Below are positions 1-9,111 of a stretch of DNA of 64,000 nt, piece after piece. Positions within the stretch are counted from its first letter, which is position 1. Each line of letters opens with the position of its first letter. Made by a program: the position numbers and the translations under genes. The notes below the pieces were generated by a model. The model was not told the origin of the DNA. It made no database searches and saw nothing but the letters and a program-made list of their open reading frames with translations. Source of the stretch: Fen-1135 sp963705275 (GTDB taxonomy: Bacteria > Desulfobacterota > Syntrophia > Syntrophales > UBA2185); NCBI GenBank assembly GCA_963705275.1, contig OY970063.1, forward strand, positions 682,001 to 746,000. Reading direction: 5' to 3'.

Positions 1-82
1 GGCGATATCCACGGGCACGTACCCACTGTTCAATGGTCCCTAATCCCTCAAATGGTACGTGCTGGAAAAAATTTATTCGCAT
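1..82 (-). CDS. Type 1 glutamine amidotransferase, N-terminal fragment cut by the window edge
   Basis: Reading leftward from the ATG at 82, the first 27 codons give MRINFFQHVPFEGLGTIEQW and then VRARGYR before the window ends. This matches my recollection of the N-terminus of the GMP-synthase-like class I glutamine amidotransferases, in which a short M-R-I-x-x-x-Q-H-V-P-F-E-G-L-G opening precedes the catalytic Cys-His-Glu domain. The catalytic residues lie outside the window, so function is inferred from the N-terminus only. An AGGA about 10 bases before the ATG can serve as ribosome binding site. It lies 107 bases downstream of the selenoprotein-like gene on the same strand and may share its transcript. 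Confidence 0.7.
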   Translation of the reverse strand, partial: MRINFFQHVPFEGLGTIEQWVRARGYR

Positions 83-189
83 GTCTTTGATTTCCTAATT
101 GAGACAGCTGCGCCCCGTCTGCTAAACTGCAGATGAGCACAGCCGTGTTGCTGCTATACAGGCATTTTCGTGTTTCTGTTGAGCCGCTG

Positions 190-657
190 TTATGAATTTG
201 TAACAATATCAGTCTGCGGTTTTGCTTCTATAATTGACATCGCTATTCTTGTTGCTTCTTCAGTATAAACTCTGCATCGCTCCAGCATATTCGTTGCAAA
301 GAATCTCTTCCTGCCTTCTTCTGTCCCCAGATCACATCCGGTCAACTGTCTGCAATTCATCGAACCGAAATTGTTTTCAAAGATTTCTATTAATTGTCTT
401 ACAGGAACATAGCTCTTATCAATCGGCTCATCCGGCAAGCTTCGTCCATAATATATGCTTATTACCATAACAGCGCCGCAGACCGCTCCACAAATTCCGC
501 CAGTCCTTGCAATGCCGCCACAGAAGCCGCTGGCGATTTTAGGAATCAATTCCGATTGAAAACCCTTGCCTTCTGCCACGGAAAGCAAAACGCTTTCGGC
601 TCAACGAAACCCTGATTTGAAAAGTTCTCCACTTCGTCGAGATGTCTTCTCAATCAT
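190..657 (-). CDS. C_GCAxxG_C_C family redox protein, predicted selenoprotein (in-frame UGA at codon 19)
   Basis: The conventional ORF starts at a TTG at 588 and lacks the family N-terminus. Extending upstream to the ATG at 657 gives 155 codons with one TGA (603-601) at codon 19. The ATG is preceded by AAGGAG seven bases away. The local protein is LFKSGFR-[UGA]-AESVLLSVAEG, which aligns with the family pattern of a small N-terminal helix carrying the first conserved Cys. The other conserved cysteines are present: the GGICGAVCGAV motif and later Cys in NCRQLTGCDL and ERCR. A SECIS-like hairpin follows the UGA (separate entry). Role: members are thought to be small thiol redox proteins. The alternative, a pseudogene or a downstream start at 588, would discard the first conserved Cys and the good ribosome binding site. 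Confidence 0.82.
564..600 (-). promoter_or_regulatory. Bacterial SECIS element following the in-frame UGA
   Basis: Read on the minus strand, the ten bases after the UGA are followed by a 10-bp stem (TTTTGCTTTC at 590-581 with GAAGGCAAGG at 573-564; seven Watson-Crick pairs and three G-U pairs) closing a 7-base loop CGTGGCA. The loop starts 20 bases after the UGA and has G as its second base. Both features fit the published bSECIS description: loop about 16-37 bases from the UGA, and G in the first two loop positions. This is the site where SelB would bind. Folding was done by eye. Confidence 0.75.
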
Positions 658-878
658 TTATATTCTCCTTTATTATTATCAAAGACGTATTTTGTTTCCA
701 GAGGTCAGTGTTGCGAAATTTGTGGATGTATTTCAGATTCAACAACTCCATCTCTTGCTACAATACTACATCCCCGGAATATCATAAATATATTTCATAA
801 TTCTTATTGTCGTATTCCACACTATTCCTTATAATGTAAGTTAGTATGATGTCCTCCCGACCATAAGGCTGTGATCCC

Positions 879-1478
879 ATGAACAAATTCTGGTTCTGCT
901 TTTTCCCCATATTTATGGCGGTGAATGTCATCGGCGTACTGCCCATGTTCATGAACTTCACCGAGGGGCTGGACCGGCCGAAAATCAACCGGATTATTGT
1001 GCAATCGGTTGTTACGGCAACAATTGTTGCCTTGATTTTTCTAGCCGTGGGGAAAGTCATCCTGAATCTCTTAGGTATCACTGTCTCGGATTTTATGATC
1101 GCAGGCGGTATCCTCCTCTTCATCATATCACTCGATGATTTAATATCCATGGAAAGGAGATGGAGTCAGATAGATCCGGAAAGTCTCGGTGCAGTGCCCT
1201 TGGGGGTACCCCTGATCGTCGGTCCTGCGGTCCTCACTACGATATTGATTCTCGTCCAGGAGTATGGGCCATTAGCTACCGTGGCGGCCTTGATCGTGAA
1301 CATGCTGTTAACCGGCATCACATTCTGGCTCTATGCGCCGATCATACGTCTTCTGGGGAAGTCCGGGGCCAGAACGGTGTCCAAGCTGGCCGCTCTCCTT
1401 CTCGCGGCCATTGCCGTTATGATGGTGAGAAAAGGAATTGTGCTTCTTCTCGCCGGCGGTCTTAAGGTCACTCAATAA
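879..1478 (+). CDS. MarC family integral membrane protein
   Basis: A 199-residue, strongly hydrophobic protein with about six membrane segments. It opens with FWFCFFPIFMAVNVIGVLPM, typical of the MarC/UPF0056 family, and has the second conserved block VPLGVPLIVGPAVLTTILIL around residues 107-126. The length is normal for the family. MarC proteins sit in the inner membrane. Despite the name, a role in antibiotic resistance is not established and the substrate is unknown. It stands alone, converging with the TraB/GumN gene on the other strand 14 bases downstream. Confidence 0.9.
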   Translation: MNKFWFCFFPIFMAVNVIGVLPMFMNFTEGLDRPKINRIIVQSVVTATIVALIFLAVGKVILNLLGITVSDFMIAGGILLFIISLDDLISMERRWSQIDPESLGAVPLGVPLIVGPAVLTTILILVQEYGPLATVAALIVNMLLTGITFWLYAPIIRLLGKSGARTVSKLAALLLAAIAVMMVRKGIVLLLAGGLKVTQ

Positions 1479-1492
1479 AACCGCACTATCTC

Positions 1493-2404
1493 TCACAATT
1501 GTTCTACAGAATAACCTTTATCCTTCAATAGATGGATGATTCCCTTATCGCCCAAGAGATGGGCTGCTCCGACTATAACGAAATAAGTGCCGTTTGTTTT
1601 CAAGTAGGCTTCGATTTTTTGTGCCATGCTTCTGTTTCTCCTATAGACCAGCTTGTCGTAAATAATATAGAACCGTCTATCTTCAGCCAGGCTTCTCGTT
1701 ATTGTCGCTTCCATCTTCTCCACGGCCCCGGATTTCCATGCATCCACAAGTTTATCAACTTCCTCCACGAGTACCTTTAGTTCCCTCAGCGTATATAATA
1801 AGAACAGTTCCTGCTCTTCATCGTTTAAGCCCGCAAGAAGATCTATCTGATAGTCAAGACTCTCCAGTTCTGATATCTTTTTTCTTCCCTCAGCTTTTGA
1901 GAGAAAATATTTGTCTACCCCGTAATTGGGATCATATCCGGATTTCATGAGTTCTACCGATTCCAGAGTCAATGCCAAAAACCAGGGCTTCTGGTTATAC
2001 ACCAACTCCATCGGCAAACCAACCCTTGCTGTCTCTTCCTTGATGAGGTTGAAGGTTTTCCCGGAGACATGTTTTTCAATGCTGTCACCGGGCCTGTAGA
2101 CGGCGCTCTCCATCAACTTCTGGAGGTCCAGCCGGCTTATGTCATTGATGTCTGCCTCGACTGCCAAGACGTCGGATTTCGCAAAAGCGTCTTCTATTGT
2201 TCTGCTAAGGGGATAAACATCCTTCTTCAAAAGATGGATGGAACCAAGCATATAGACCGTGTTCTTCTTTGATTGAATGCGCCATAAGAAGCTCTTCTGT
2301 GCGTAAGAAAAGGAATATCCAGCGCAGATAAGTATGGCAGTCAAAAAAATGACGGAAATGGTCTTATTCAGTTTGGCAGCTTTACTTTTCAAAAACACGT
2401 CCAA
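1493..2404 (-). CDS. TraB/GumN family exported protein
   Basis: The ORF can be read from 2512, but the TTG at 2404 is preceded by AAGGAGG five bases upstream and starts a clean signal peptide (positive KSKAAKLNK, then a hydrophobic stretch ending YSFSYA), giving a 303-residue protein. The mature part has the TraB/GumN hallmarks: YMLGSIHLL near the N-terminus, VLAVEADI, a central YDPNYGVDKYFL block, and near the C-terminus YFVIVGAAHLLGDKGI. The family is structurally related to haem-binding and protease-like folds, and some bacterial members are proposed metalloproteases, so no substrate can be named. It probably acts in the periplasm. Confidence 0.85.
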   Translation of the reverse strand: MDVFLKSKAAKLNKTISVIFLTAILICAGYSFSYAQKSFLWRIQSKKNTVYMLGSIHLLKKDVYPLSRTIEDAFAKSDVLAVEADINDISRLDLQKLMESAVYRPGDSIEKHVSGKTFNLIKEETARVGLPMELVYNQKPWFLALTLESVELMKSGYDPNYGVDKYFLSKAEGRKKISELESLDYQIDLLAGLNDEEQELFLLYTLRELKVLVEEVDKLVDAWKSGAVEKMEATITRSLAEDRRFYIIYDKLVYRRNRSMAQKIEAYLKTNGTYFVIVGAAHLLGDKGIIHLLKDKGYSVEQL

Positions 2405-2683
2405 TATCGCCTCCTTATTTTCATTCGTAGGGAATAATACTGAGGAGACCCACAAAATTCCCGCCATGATAAGCTTGAGAATTGTTGTGGCTGGCATCCA
2501 ATTGGTTGGCAAGGAAGGGTGAGTAATCGCAAAATATATTATATTTCGGCCGTGATCGGGTCGAACCGGTCAGATCTACTACTCATAGGGCTATTTCCCT
2601 ATCTTGGGAGTCGGGAATAGAAGAAGAGCCAAAACAGCACAAGTTTCGGCCCCTCCTTTTGTTATTATGAGCTTTGGCGTGCT

Positions 2684-3337
2684 TTAGTGTGCTTCCTCCA
2701 TAGCGCCGGCAATGTACATCATCGAGAGCAGCATGAAGACGAGGGTCTGGATTACGGAGATGAAAATCTTGAGAAAGAGAATCGGTATGGGTACAAGGAA
2801 GGGAGCTAACAGGAATAATACGGCTACAACGATATGCCCGCCTTCAATGTTTCCGAATAATCGAACTGTAAGGGATACGGGTCGAACCAGGTGACTGACC
2901 AGTTCGATGAGAACCATAAGCGGCGTCAACCACCACACCGGACCCATAAATTGCTTAACGTATTTGTACCCGTGAACCTTGACCCCCATAACATGCGTCA
3001 TGCAAAAGACCACAAGTGCCATGGAGAGATTCGTATTGAGATTGGCCGTGGGCGCTTCAAAACCCGGAACGAGGCCCAGGAGGTTGGATGTGAGAATAAA
3101 AAGTCCTATAGTAGCAATGAGGGGAAAGAATTTTCTTCCATCATGCCCCATCGTATCGGTTATTAAGGCGTCTAAACCGCTGACGACAACCTCCATCACA
3201 TTTTGAAATCTAGTCGGATAGATATCCAGCTTCCGCGTTGCCAAAAAAGAGCACAGGGCAAGCAGTACCATGACAAACCAGGTATACATTATGTGCGCCG
3301 GGATGTAGTGGTTTTCAAGGAATGAAAGAGAGTGCAT
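2684..3337 (-). CDS. atpB: ATP synthase F0 subunit a
   Basis: A 217-residue membrane protein of the F-type ATP synthase a subunit family, which forms the proton (or sodium) half-channels against the c ring. The essential Arg lies in PVSLTVRLFGNIEGGH around residues 150-165, followed by hydrophobic helices to the C-terminus. The protein begins directly with the first membrane region, so it is one of the short bacterial a subunits. The gene follows atpI by only three bases and ends the operon atpZ-atpI-atpB. The c-subunit gene (atpE) that normally comes next is not found (see finding). Confidence 0.95.
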   Translation of the reverse strand: MHSLSFLENHYIPAHIMYTWFVMVLLALCSFLATRKLDIYPTRFQNVMEVVVSGLDALITDTMGHDGRKFFPLIATIGLFILTSNLLGLVPGFEAPTANLNTNLSMALVVFCMTHVMGVKVHGYKYVKQFMGPVWWLTPLMVLIELVSHLVRPVSLTVRLFGNIEGGHIVVAVLFLLAPFLVPIPILFLKIFISVIQTLVFMLLSMMYIAGAMEEAH

Positions 3338-3340
3338 CTT

Positions 3341-3736
3341 TTACCTAGCCTCCTCAACACAATTTTTTTTTGTATATAGGGCAATTGTGGTGATTACTAT
3401 GGCGATCACCACTGTTGAAAGACCGATCAGCAGACCTACTATATCAACAATATCCCCGGTAATAATAAAATAGAGGGCAACTGCCGTAACGCCAAACCTG
3501 ATATAATATTTAAACATCACGGCAGAATTTGACTTTTCCGAAAGACTTCTGAACGCCTTTCGCAGATCACGGACGAGCCAGTGAAAATTCACGATGCTTA
3601 TAAACCCGCCTAACATAAGGCCTAAGGCGAACTTGTGAGGCATGAAGACAAAACTAATCACTGCCAATAGTCCCAGGATGATCCAGTTTGTAAGCTCAAG
3701 CCTCTTTTGCAGGGGGTCTTTTTCTGTGCGGTTCAC
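3341..3736 (-). CDS. atpI: ATP synthase subunit I (AtpI-like)
   Basis: A 131-residue protein with four predicted membrane helices: about residues 16-32, 35-52 (GLMLGGFISIVNFHWLVRDL), 72-92 and 95-118. The WLVRDL segment after the second helix and the overall layout match ATP synthase I proteins, which assist c-ring assembly or cation supply. Its start overlaps the end of the upstream atpZ-like gene by 41 bases, and atpB follows after three bases, so translation of the three is probably coupled. Confidence 0.8.
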   Translation of the reverse strand: MNRTEKDPLQKRLELTNWIILGLLAVISFVFMPHKFALGLMLGGFISIVNFHWLVRDLRKAFRSLSEKSNSAVMFKYYIRFGVTAVALYFIITGDIVDIVGLLIGLSTVVIAIVITTIALYTKKNCVEEAR

Positions 3737-3977
3737 TTTTCAGATACTTAATTAACGGTTTTTCGTCCGGCATTTTCTTTATTAAGACATATATGTTTCT
3801 GAATCCGATAATAATACCCGCCAGCAGAAGGAAGATTGTAAAAATGTAGCCGGTACCGAATGTCCTGTCCAGAAAAACACCCAAATAAAGACCACCGAAG
3901 ATCAGCACAACCATGAAGATTCCTATGCTGCTTGCATAGGCCATCTGGATGGCCGTCTTCCTCGTATCCTTATCCAT
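3696..3977 (-). CDS. atpZ: AtpZ/AtpI-type F0F1-ATPase associated protein
   Basis: About 93 residues from the ATG at 3977. A longer frame from a GTG at 3998 exists, but AAGGAG sits ten bases before the 3977 ATG, so that start is preferred. Two membrane helices joined by a short turn (GIFMVVLIFGGLYLGVFLDR, then YIFTIFLLLAGIIIGFRNIY) and a basic C-terminal tail match the family annotated as putative F0F1-ATPase subunit or Ca2+/Mg2+ transporter. These genes usually open split F0 operons in delta-proteobacteria, as here. Confidence 0.8.
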   Translation of the reverse strand: MDKDTRKTAIQMAYASSIGIFMVVLIFGGLYLGVFLDRTFGTGYIFTIFLLLAGIIIGFRNIYVLIKKMPDEKPLIKYLKSEPHRKRPPAKEA

Positions 3978-4148
3978 ATGCGTGGCGCTCCTTAGCACGA
4001 ACGGCCCGGCATGTCAAACAAAAACTGGCCGTGAGACCCGCAATCCGGGAAGTGATCATAACGCAAGACTTTGAAAAGATTATTATATGAATATGAGACG
4101 GGCCTGGTGTATTCAACGCGAATGGGTTGATTCGCTGCAATTCCATTA

Positions 4149-6776
4149 TCACAAGAATTCAAAAAGACGGCGTCTTACAGAATCCAATTCCGCCTTGTTC
4201 CCTGTGAGAGTAAATATATTCGCTTCCTTCCTGTCTCCTCGTTCACTGACCACCGAAACATAGATGATATCTGCATCCTGGAGGAATTGCACGGCACTCT
4301 GATAATTCGACTGCGACATGGCCTCCGCCCTCCTAATCTCCCCCTTCTTGTACATCTTGGCACCATGTTGCTGAATTTTTTTCAGCCAGTCTTTTTCCGG
4401 CATGGCACCCTTTCTAAGATACATGCAGCTCCTTATCACTACCCAGTATGACTCCATATAGTTGCTGATTAGGCCTGCGAAGGGTATAAGATTTGTTTTT
4501 CCTTTGCCCTTCACCTCGACTAATGCCTGACCATTCTGCTCCCATGCAGCAATCATGCCCCTGCTGTTCAAATAAGCGAGAACGTCGTTTACTTCATCCA
4601 GGTCGTCCTTCCTATCGTCAAAAATGAATTCCTGCCAGAACAGCCTCTTCAAAAATTGGAAATCTTTCACGATCCGGTTCAAAGGTACCATGTCCTCATG
4701 GCTTGTAAACAATGACGCGGCCACAAAGCTGATCGGCACGAAAAAGTGCAGGATATTATTCTTGTAATACTCTAAATTCAGCCGGTTATCGTCTTCCAGG
4801 GAGTATACAATTTCTTCCATTTCATCCGGTTCCTCTTCTGCCCCCATCTTGGATATAATTCCTGAATCCTCAAATAGATTGAGGGCATCAAGAAAGGCCT
4901 TTTCCTTATTGACCAGGGTTGCGGCAAAATTCACTTTCTTATAACTTAGATAATCATAGAATGAATTCAGCACCGTCGTGAGATCATCATGAGATATGCC
5001 TCTTCTGTCATGGCACAGCAAGACGGATGCAACGAGAGAAAACGGAGTAACAACTGACACCCGATTGATTTCTAATGTTATTTCGTAACTGATCTTTCTG
5101 TACAGGCTCTGCCTTTCTTCCATGTCCATGTCATCGAAGTTTTTTTCCTGCGAAGCGAGATATGATTTTAAAAAGGTGGGCTCACCGATATTTACGTAGA
5201 CGCGCCCGTAACGTTTCCTCAGAAATCTGCGACTCTTGATAACATCAGACGGCTTCTCCCTCTCTTTGGGAACTCCCCCCAGCTCCTTCAGGTAAGATTC
5301 TTCTTCAATGACGCGATCGTAGCCGATGTAAACAGGGATCATGGCTAGGTCATCTCCAGCCCTCTTTCTGTATGCTTGAATAAGCATTGAAAGGAGGCCG
5401 AACTTGGGCATCACCATCTTGCCGCTGCGGCTCCTCCCCCCTTCAATGAAAAACTCCAGGGGAAGACCCTCTTTTAAAATGACCTCCAGATATTTGGCGA
5501 AGACTTCGCCATAAAGTTTATTACCTTTAAATGTGCGACGAATAAAGAAGGCCCCCGATTTCCGAAAGATGTATCCCAGAGGCCAGAAAGACAAATTGGT
5601 GCCTGCGGCGACAAATGGCATCTGTATATTATGCTTGTAAAAGACATAGGAAAGGAGAAGATAATCGATGTGGCTTCTGTGACAGGGAATAATAACGAAG
5701 GGCATTTTTTTTGATATGTTTCTTATTTTAGCGAGTCCCTGCTTGTCCACTACTACGCCATCATAGATATTGTTCCACAACCAGGTCAGGAACTTATCCC
5801 AGACCTCGATAAACATGTCGTTATAGTCGGCGGCAATCTCCCGGATGTATTTTTCCGCGTCCTTAACCAGGGCGCCATGGCTTTTTGCCCCTCGTGCAGC
5901 CATATCTTCCATTAGATGATTGAGGTTTCCGTCATTCAGAACCATGCTGATGATCTCATTCCTCGACTTCAAAACAGGCCCGACGATGCTCATTTTTTCT
6001 TCATCAATCCGTTCTATCAGTTCCCGTCTTAAATCATGGTATGATGCCTCTATTTTTGTGCCCTCGTTCTTGTTGACAAAGTCCTGGAGGTCTATGGGTT
6101 CTGCGGATATGACCGTGGCCTTATTGGAATACCTCAGAAAGGTGATAAGCTGGCGCAGTCCGCCTGTCTCTTCGGTCTGGCCGAACAGAATATTAATAAA
6201 GCTTTCTTTCTCCTTCTCCCTCCTTCGCCCGTAGGTGATCATGACGGGAACAATAAAAATAGGGACTTTCAGGTTATTTTGTGCCTCTATCAATTGAACT
6301 ATCCCGTCATGGGTGGCACGACTTTCAAAGAATTCCGAACCACCGAGATGGATTATCTCACTTTTCCCTTCGACAATGATTCTCTTCAGATAACTTTTCT
6401 TCGCGGCATCGGGAATTGATTTCTTGAAGAGCCAATGAGATATACTAGAGGAGACAACCCTGGCAGCAGCAGGGAAAGGCTGCCAGAATATCATATTAAA
6501 GCCGTGGCAGTAAACTGGTCTCGGTATGCCTTTTCTTGCGGAAAGCTCTCTAATGATGAGGCTGTTGAGCTGACTTTTATCTTTTATGGCGTAGACGACT
6601 ATGCCCTTCTTAGACAGGTCTCTTAGCATTTCGGCATATTCATCGGCAAGTTCTACTTTGGATAACACCTTCTTGATGAGCCAGAAAAGTGGGAAATTAT
6701 CCTCCCGGTAAAGGTGTCCCGCGTAAAAATCTCCTTCTTTTGCCACCCACGCCTTAATTTTCGACAGAAAAGACAT
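4149..6776 (-). CDS. plsB: Glycerol-3-phosphate 1-O-acyltransferase (PlsB-like)
   Basis: An 875-residue protein that should acylate sn-glycerol 3-phosphate at position 1, the first step of phospholipid synthesis, at the inner membrane. The acyltransferase motifs appear in order: block I HRSHID (H-x4-D) around residue 366, block II GAFFIRRTFKGN, block III FFIEGGRSRSGK, and block IV DDLAMIPVYIGYDRV. The long N- and C-terminal regions and total size agree with PlsB rather than the short PlsC enzymes. It is transcribed in the same direction as the atp genes downstream, about 170 bases away, and there is no obvious partner. Confidence 0.93.
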   Translation of the reverse strand: MSFLSKIKAWVAKEGDFYAGHLYREDNFPLFWLIKKVLSKVELADEYAEMLRDLSKKGIVVYAIKDKSQLNSLIIRELSARKGIPRPVYCHGFNMIFWQPFPAAARVVSSSISHWLFKKSIPDAAKKSYLKRIIVEGKSEIIHLGGSEFFESRATHDGIVQLIEAQNNLKVPIFIVPVMITYGRRREKEKESFINILFGQTEETGGLRQLITFLRYSNKATVISAEPIDLQDFVNKNEGTKIEASYHDLRRELIERIDEEKMSIVGPVLKSRNEIISMVLNDGNLNHLMEDMAARGAKSHGALVKDAEKYIREIAADYNDMFIEVWDKFLTWLWNNIYDGVVVDKQGLAKIRNISKKMPFVIIPCHRSHIDYLLLSYVFYKHNIQMPFVAAGTNLSFWPLGYIFRKSGAFFIRRTFKGNKLYGEVFAKYLEVILKEGLPLEFFIEGGRSRSGKMVMPKFGLLSMLIQAYRKRAGDDLAMIPVYIGYDRVIEEESYLKELGGVPKEREKPSDVIKSRRFLRKRYGRVYVNIGEPTFLKSYLASQEKNFDDMDMEERQSLYRKISYEITLEINRVSVVTPFSLVASVLLCHDRRGISHDDLTTVLNSFYDYLSYKKVNFAATLVNKEKAFLDALNLFEDSGIISKMGAEEEPDEMEEIVYSLEDDNRLNLEYYKNNILHFFVPISFVAASLFTSHEDMVPLNRIVKDFQFLKRLFWQEFIFDDRKDDLDEVNDVLAYLNSRGMIAAWEQNGQALVEVKGKGKTNLIPFAGLISNYMESYWVVIRSCMYLRKGAMPEKDWLKKIQQHGAKMYKKGEIRRAEAMSQSNYQSAVQFLQDADIIYVSVVSERGDRKEANIFTLTGNKAELDSVRRRLFEFL

Positions 6777-6890
6777 TATGATCTCTTAGGAAAGTGATGC
6801 TGCCAGCCGTAATTTGTCTAAATGCGGGCGGCAGCACGAAAGATAATTACTCAATATTGGAGAAGCCATCCAGAATATATTTTTCGCTAC

Positions 6891-8672
6891 TCAAGCGCCA
6901 TTTATCTGAAATTCATCCGGGAAACGTTCATGCATATAACTGTTGACAAATTCTCTAATCTCAGGAGCCGACGGAAAGGTCATAACTTTATTCAGCAGCG
7001 CCTTGGATTCCTCCAGCGTCGATTCCTGTATAACCCTTTTCACCCTCGGTATTGCCAGAGGATTCATGCTCAGTTCGTCGATCTCAAGCCCTAATAAAAT
7101 CATGACGTATGACGGTTCACCGGCCATCTCACCGCACATGGCAACGCGAATACCCGTCCTGTGACCGACATCGATGACTTGTTTGATGAGTCTTAACACG
7201 GCGGGGTGGAGGGGTTCATATAAATAAGTCACCCTCTCGTTGATCCTGTCAATAGCCAGGGCATATTGGATGAGATCGTTGGTGCCTATGCTGAAAAAGT
7301 CCACTTCTTTAGCCAATTCATCAGCAATAATCACGGCAGATGGAACCTCTATCATGACTCCAATTTCGATGTCATTACCTACTGGTATGCCTTTTGCGAT
7401 AAGCTCATCCTTAACCTCGAAAAATATTCTCTTGGCCTCTCGTATTTCCTCAAGGCCGGATATCATGGGGAACATGATCCTCGTCTTTCCAAAAGCACTG
7501 GCACGGGCAATCGCCCGCAGCTGCACCTTAAACATATCCACTTCTTTCAAACAAAAGCGGATAGCTCGCAGTCCCATTTGAGGATTCATCTCCTTGGCCA
7601 ACTTGGGATCGGAGTAAAACTTATCACCGCCAAGATCAAAGGTTCTGATAGTTGCCCATTTCAAACCCTCTACGCCGACGATGCTCTTGTAGTTTGAAAA
7701 GTGCTCTTCCTCCGTGGGCAACCGCTCTTTATTTATATAGATAAACTCCGTTCGGTAAAGGCCTATGCCCTCGGCACCATGGGATATGGCAGTGGAAATC
7801 TCTTCTATGAACTCGATATTCCCTCCTATGTCGACTTTATAATTATCTTTCGTTACAGCCGGTAGCCTTGCATATTTCAGAAAATTTTCCTGGGCTATTT
7901 CAAAATGCCTTCGCTTATCATCATATACCTTAATCATTTCCGGATCCGGATTTACAACAACAAGCCCCGCCGAGCCATCGATAATAATATCATCGTTGGT
8001 TCGTACCATCTTGGTGATAGACTCTAAGCCAACGACGGCGGGAATCTCGACAGCCCTTGCTACAATAGCCGTATGAGAGGTTTTCCCCCCCATATCCGTC
8101 GCGAATCCCTGGACCTTATTCATCATCATCTGTGCAGTGTCTGCAGGTGACAGGTCTATGGCAATGATTATCCCCTTACCGCCAATATCCGGAACGACAT
8201 CTTTCTTTCCTCCCCCGAGATTTCTCGTAATCATCTGCCCCACGTATCTAATGTCGCTGATCCGTCCTTTGAGATATTCATCTTCCACTTTTTCAAAGAT
8301 GTCTCGATACCTGTCGATGGTCATCTTGATGGCCCATTCTGCATTGATGCACAAGTCCTTGATATACTGAACGGTATGGTTGACGAACATCTTGTCTCTG
8401 AGTATCAACAAGTGGACATCGATGATATATAACGGCTCCCGTCCGGCCAGTTCACGAAGTCTATTTTTTATTTCCAAGAGTTGTTTTTCTGATTCTTTTA
8501 ACGCTGCCTTGAACCTTTTAGTTTCTTCAGATACGAGGCCTTTGTCCCGCAGTCTGTAGAACGAAACCCGGGCGTCAAAACGATCAAAGAGGTGGGCCTT
8601 TCCGATGACTATACCCGGTGAGACACCTATACCCTTGAGCACGAAAGACCTTTTCCCCGCATCATCACCCAT
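6891..8672 (-). CDS. ptsI: PTS enzyme I (phosphoenolpyruvate-protein phosphotransferase)
   Basis: A 593-residue cytoplasmic enzyme that takes phosphate from PEP and passes it to HPr. The active-site histidine is His200 in GGKTSHTAIVARAVEIPAVV. The PEP-binding barrel motifs FRTEFIYI-like (GIGLYRTEFIYI), DFFSIGTNDLIQYALAIDR and the cysteine motif AMCGEMAGEP are all present. The length is slightly longer than the E. coli enzyme. It overlaps the stop of ptsH by one base and is cotranscribed with it. No sugar-specific EII gene lies in the window, so the pair could serve EII components elsewhere or a regulatory PTS. Confidence 0.96.
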   Translation of the reverse strand: MGDDAGKRSFVLKGIGVSPGIVIGKAHLFDRFDARVSFYRLRDKGLVSEETKRFKAALKESEKQLLEIKNRLRELAGREPLYIIDVHLLILRDKMFVNHTVQYIKDLCINAEWAIKMTIDRYRDIFEKVEDEYLKGRISDIRYVGQMITRNLGGGKKDVVPDIGGKGIIIAIDLSPADTAQMMMNKVQGFATDMGGKTSHTAIVARAVEIPAVVGLESITKMVRTNDDIIIDGSAGLVVVNPDPEMIKVYDDKRRHFEIAQENFLKYARLPAVTKDNYKVDIGGNIEFIEEISTAISHGAEGIGLYRTEFIYINKERLPTEEEHFSNYKSIVGVEGLKWATIRTFDLGGDKFYSDPKLAKEMNPQMGLRAIRFCLKEVDMFKVQLRAIARASAFGKTRIMFPMISGLEEIREAKRIFFEVKDELIAKGIPVGNDIEIGVMIEVPSAVIIADELAKEVDFFSIGTNDLIQYALAIDRINERVTYLYEPLHPAVLRLIKQVIDVGHRTGIRVAMCGEMAGEPSYVMILLGLEIDELSMNPLAIPRVKRVIQESTLEESKALLNKVMTFPSAPEIREFVNSYMHERFPDEFQINGA

Positions 8673-8941
8673 TAATCTTCTCCAAATTTATCCTCAATCA
8701 ATTTACCAAGGTCCTCAACAGCCTCGCCGGCGTCCATCCCCTCTGCTCTTATCGTCAGTCGACTTCCCAAAGGGCAGGCTAACGTCAAGATACTGAGAAG
8801 ACTTTTTCCATTTGCAACTTTACCATCCCTCTCAAAAAATATCTTCGCCTTAAATCGCGTAGACACATTGATGAGCTTTGCCGCAACCCTTGCGTGAAGA
8901 CCAAGCTTATTTCTAATCTCGAATGTTTTTATCACTACCAT
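8672..8941 (-). CDS. ptsH: Phosphocarrier protein HPr
   Basis: An 89-residue HPr. The phosphorylatable histidine is His16 in NKLGLHARVAA, and a serine (Ser47, in NGKSLLSI) occupies the place of the regulatory Ser46 of Gram-positive HPr. That serine could be phosphorylated if an HPr kinase exists, but none is in this window. The gene overlaps ptsI by one base (stop and start share position 8672). No promoter was identified with confidence in the 250 bases upstream. Confidence 0.95.
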   Translation of the reverse strand: MVVIKTFEIRNKLGLHARVAAKLINVSTRFKAKIFFERDGKVANGKSLLSILTLACPLGSRLTIRAEGMDAGEAVEDLGKLIEDKFGED

Positions 8942-9111
8942 GCCGGTCTCAAATACCCTCAGAAGCTTTATGATTATTTTTCTTCACTCTTAGATTCAGT
9001 TCCGTCGAAGGTGTTTGCCTAGCACGATTGTAAAACGAAGTCAATTCATTCGGCACTGCATTCATATTGTTATGATTCCATTATTAGATAGCCGATTCAA
9101 TACATTTTTCC

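Noticed and set aside
2540..2580. Stretch resembling a tRNA T-arm (GGTTCGACCC)
   Set aside because: No flanking acceptor, D or anticodon stems can be drawn.
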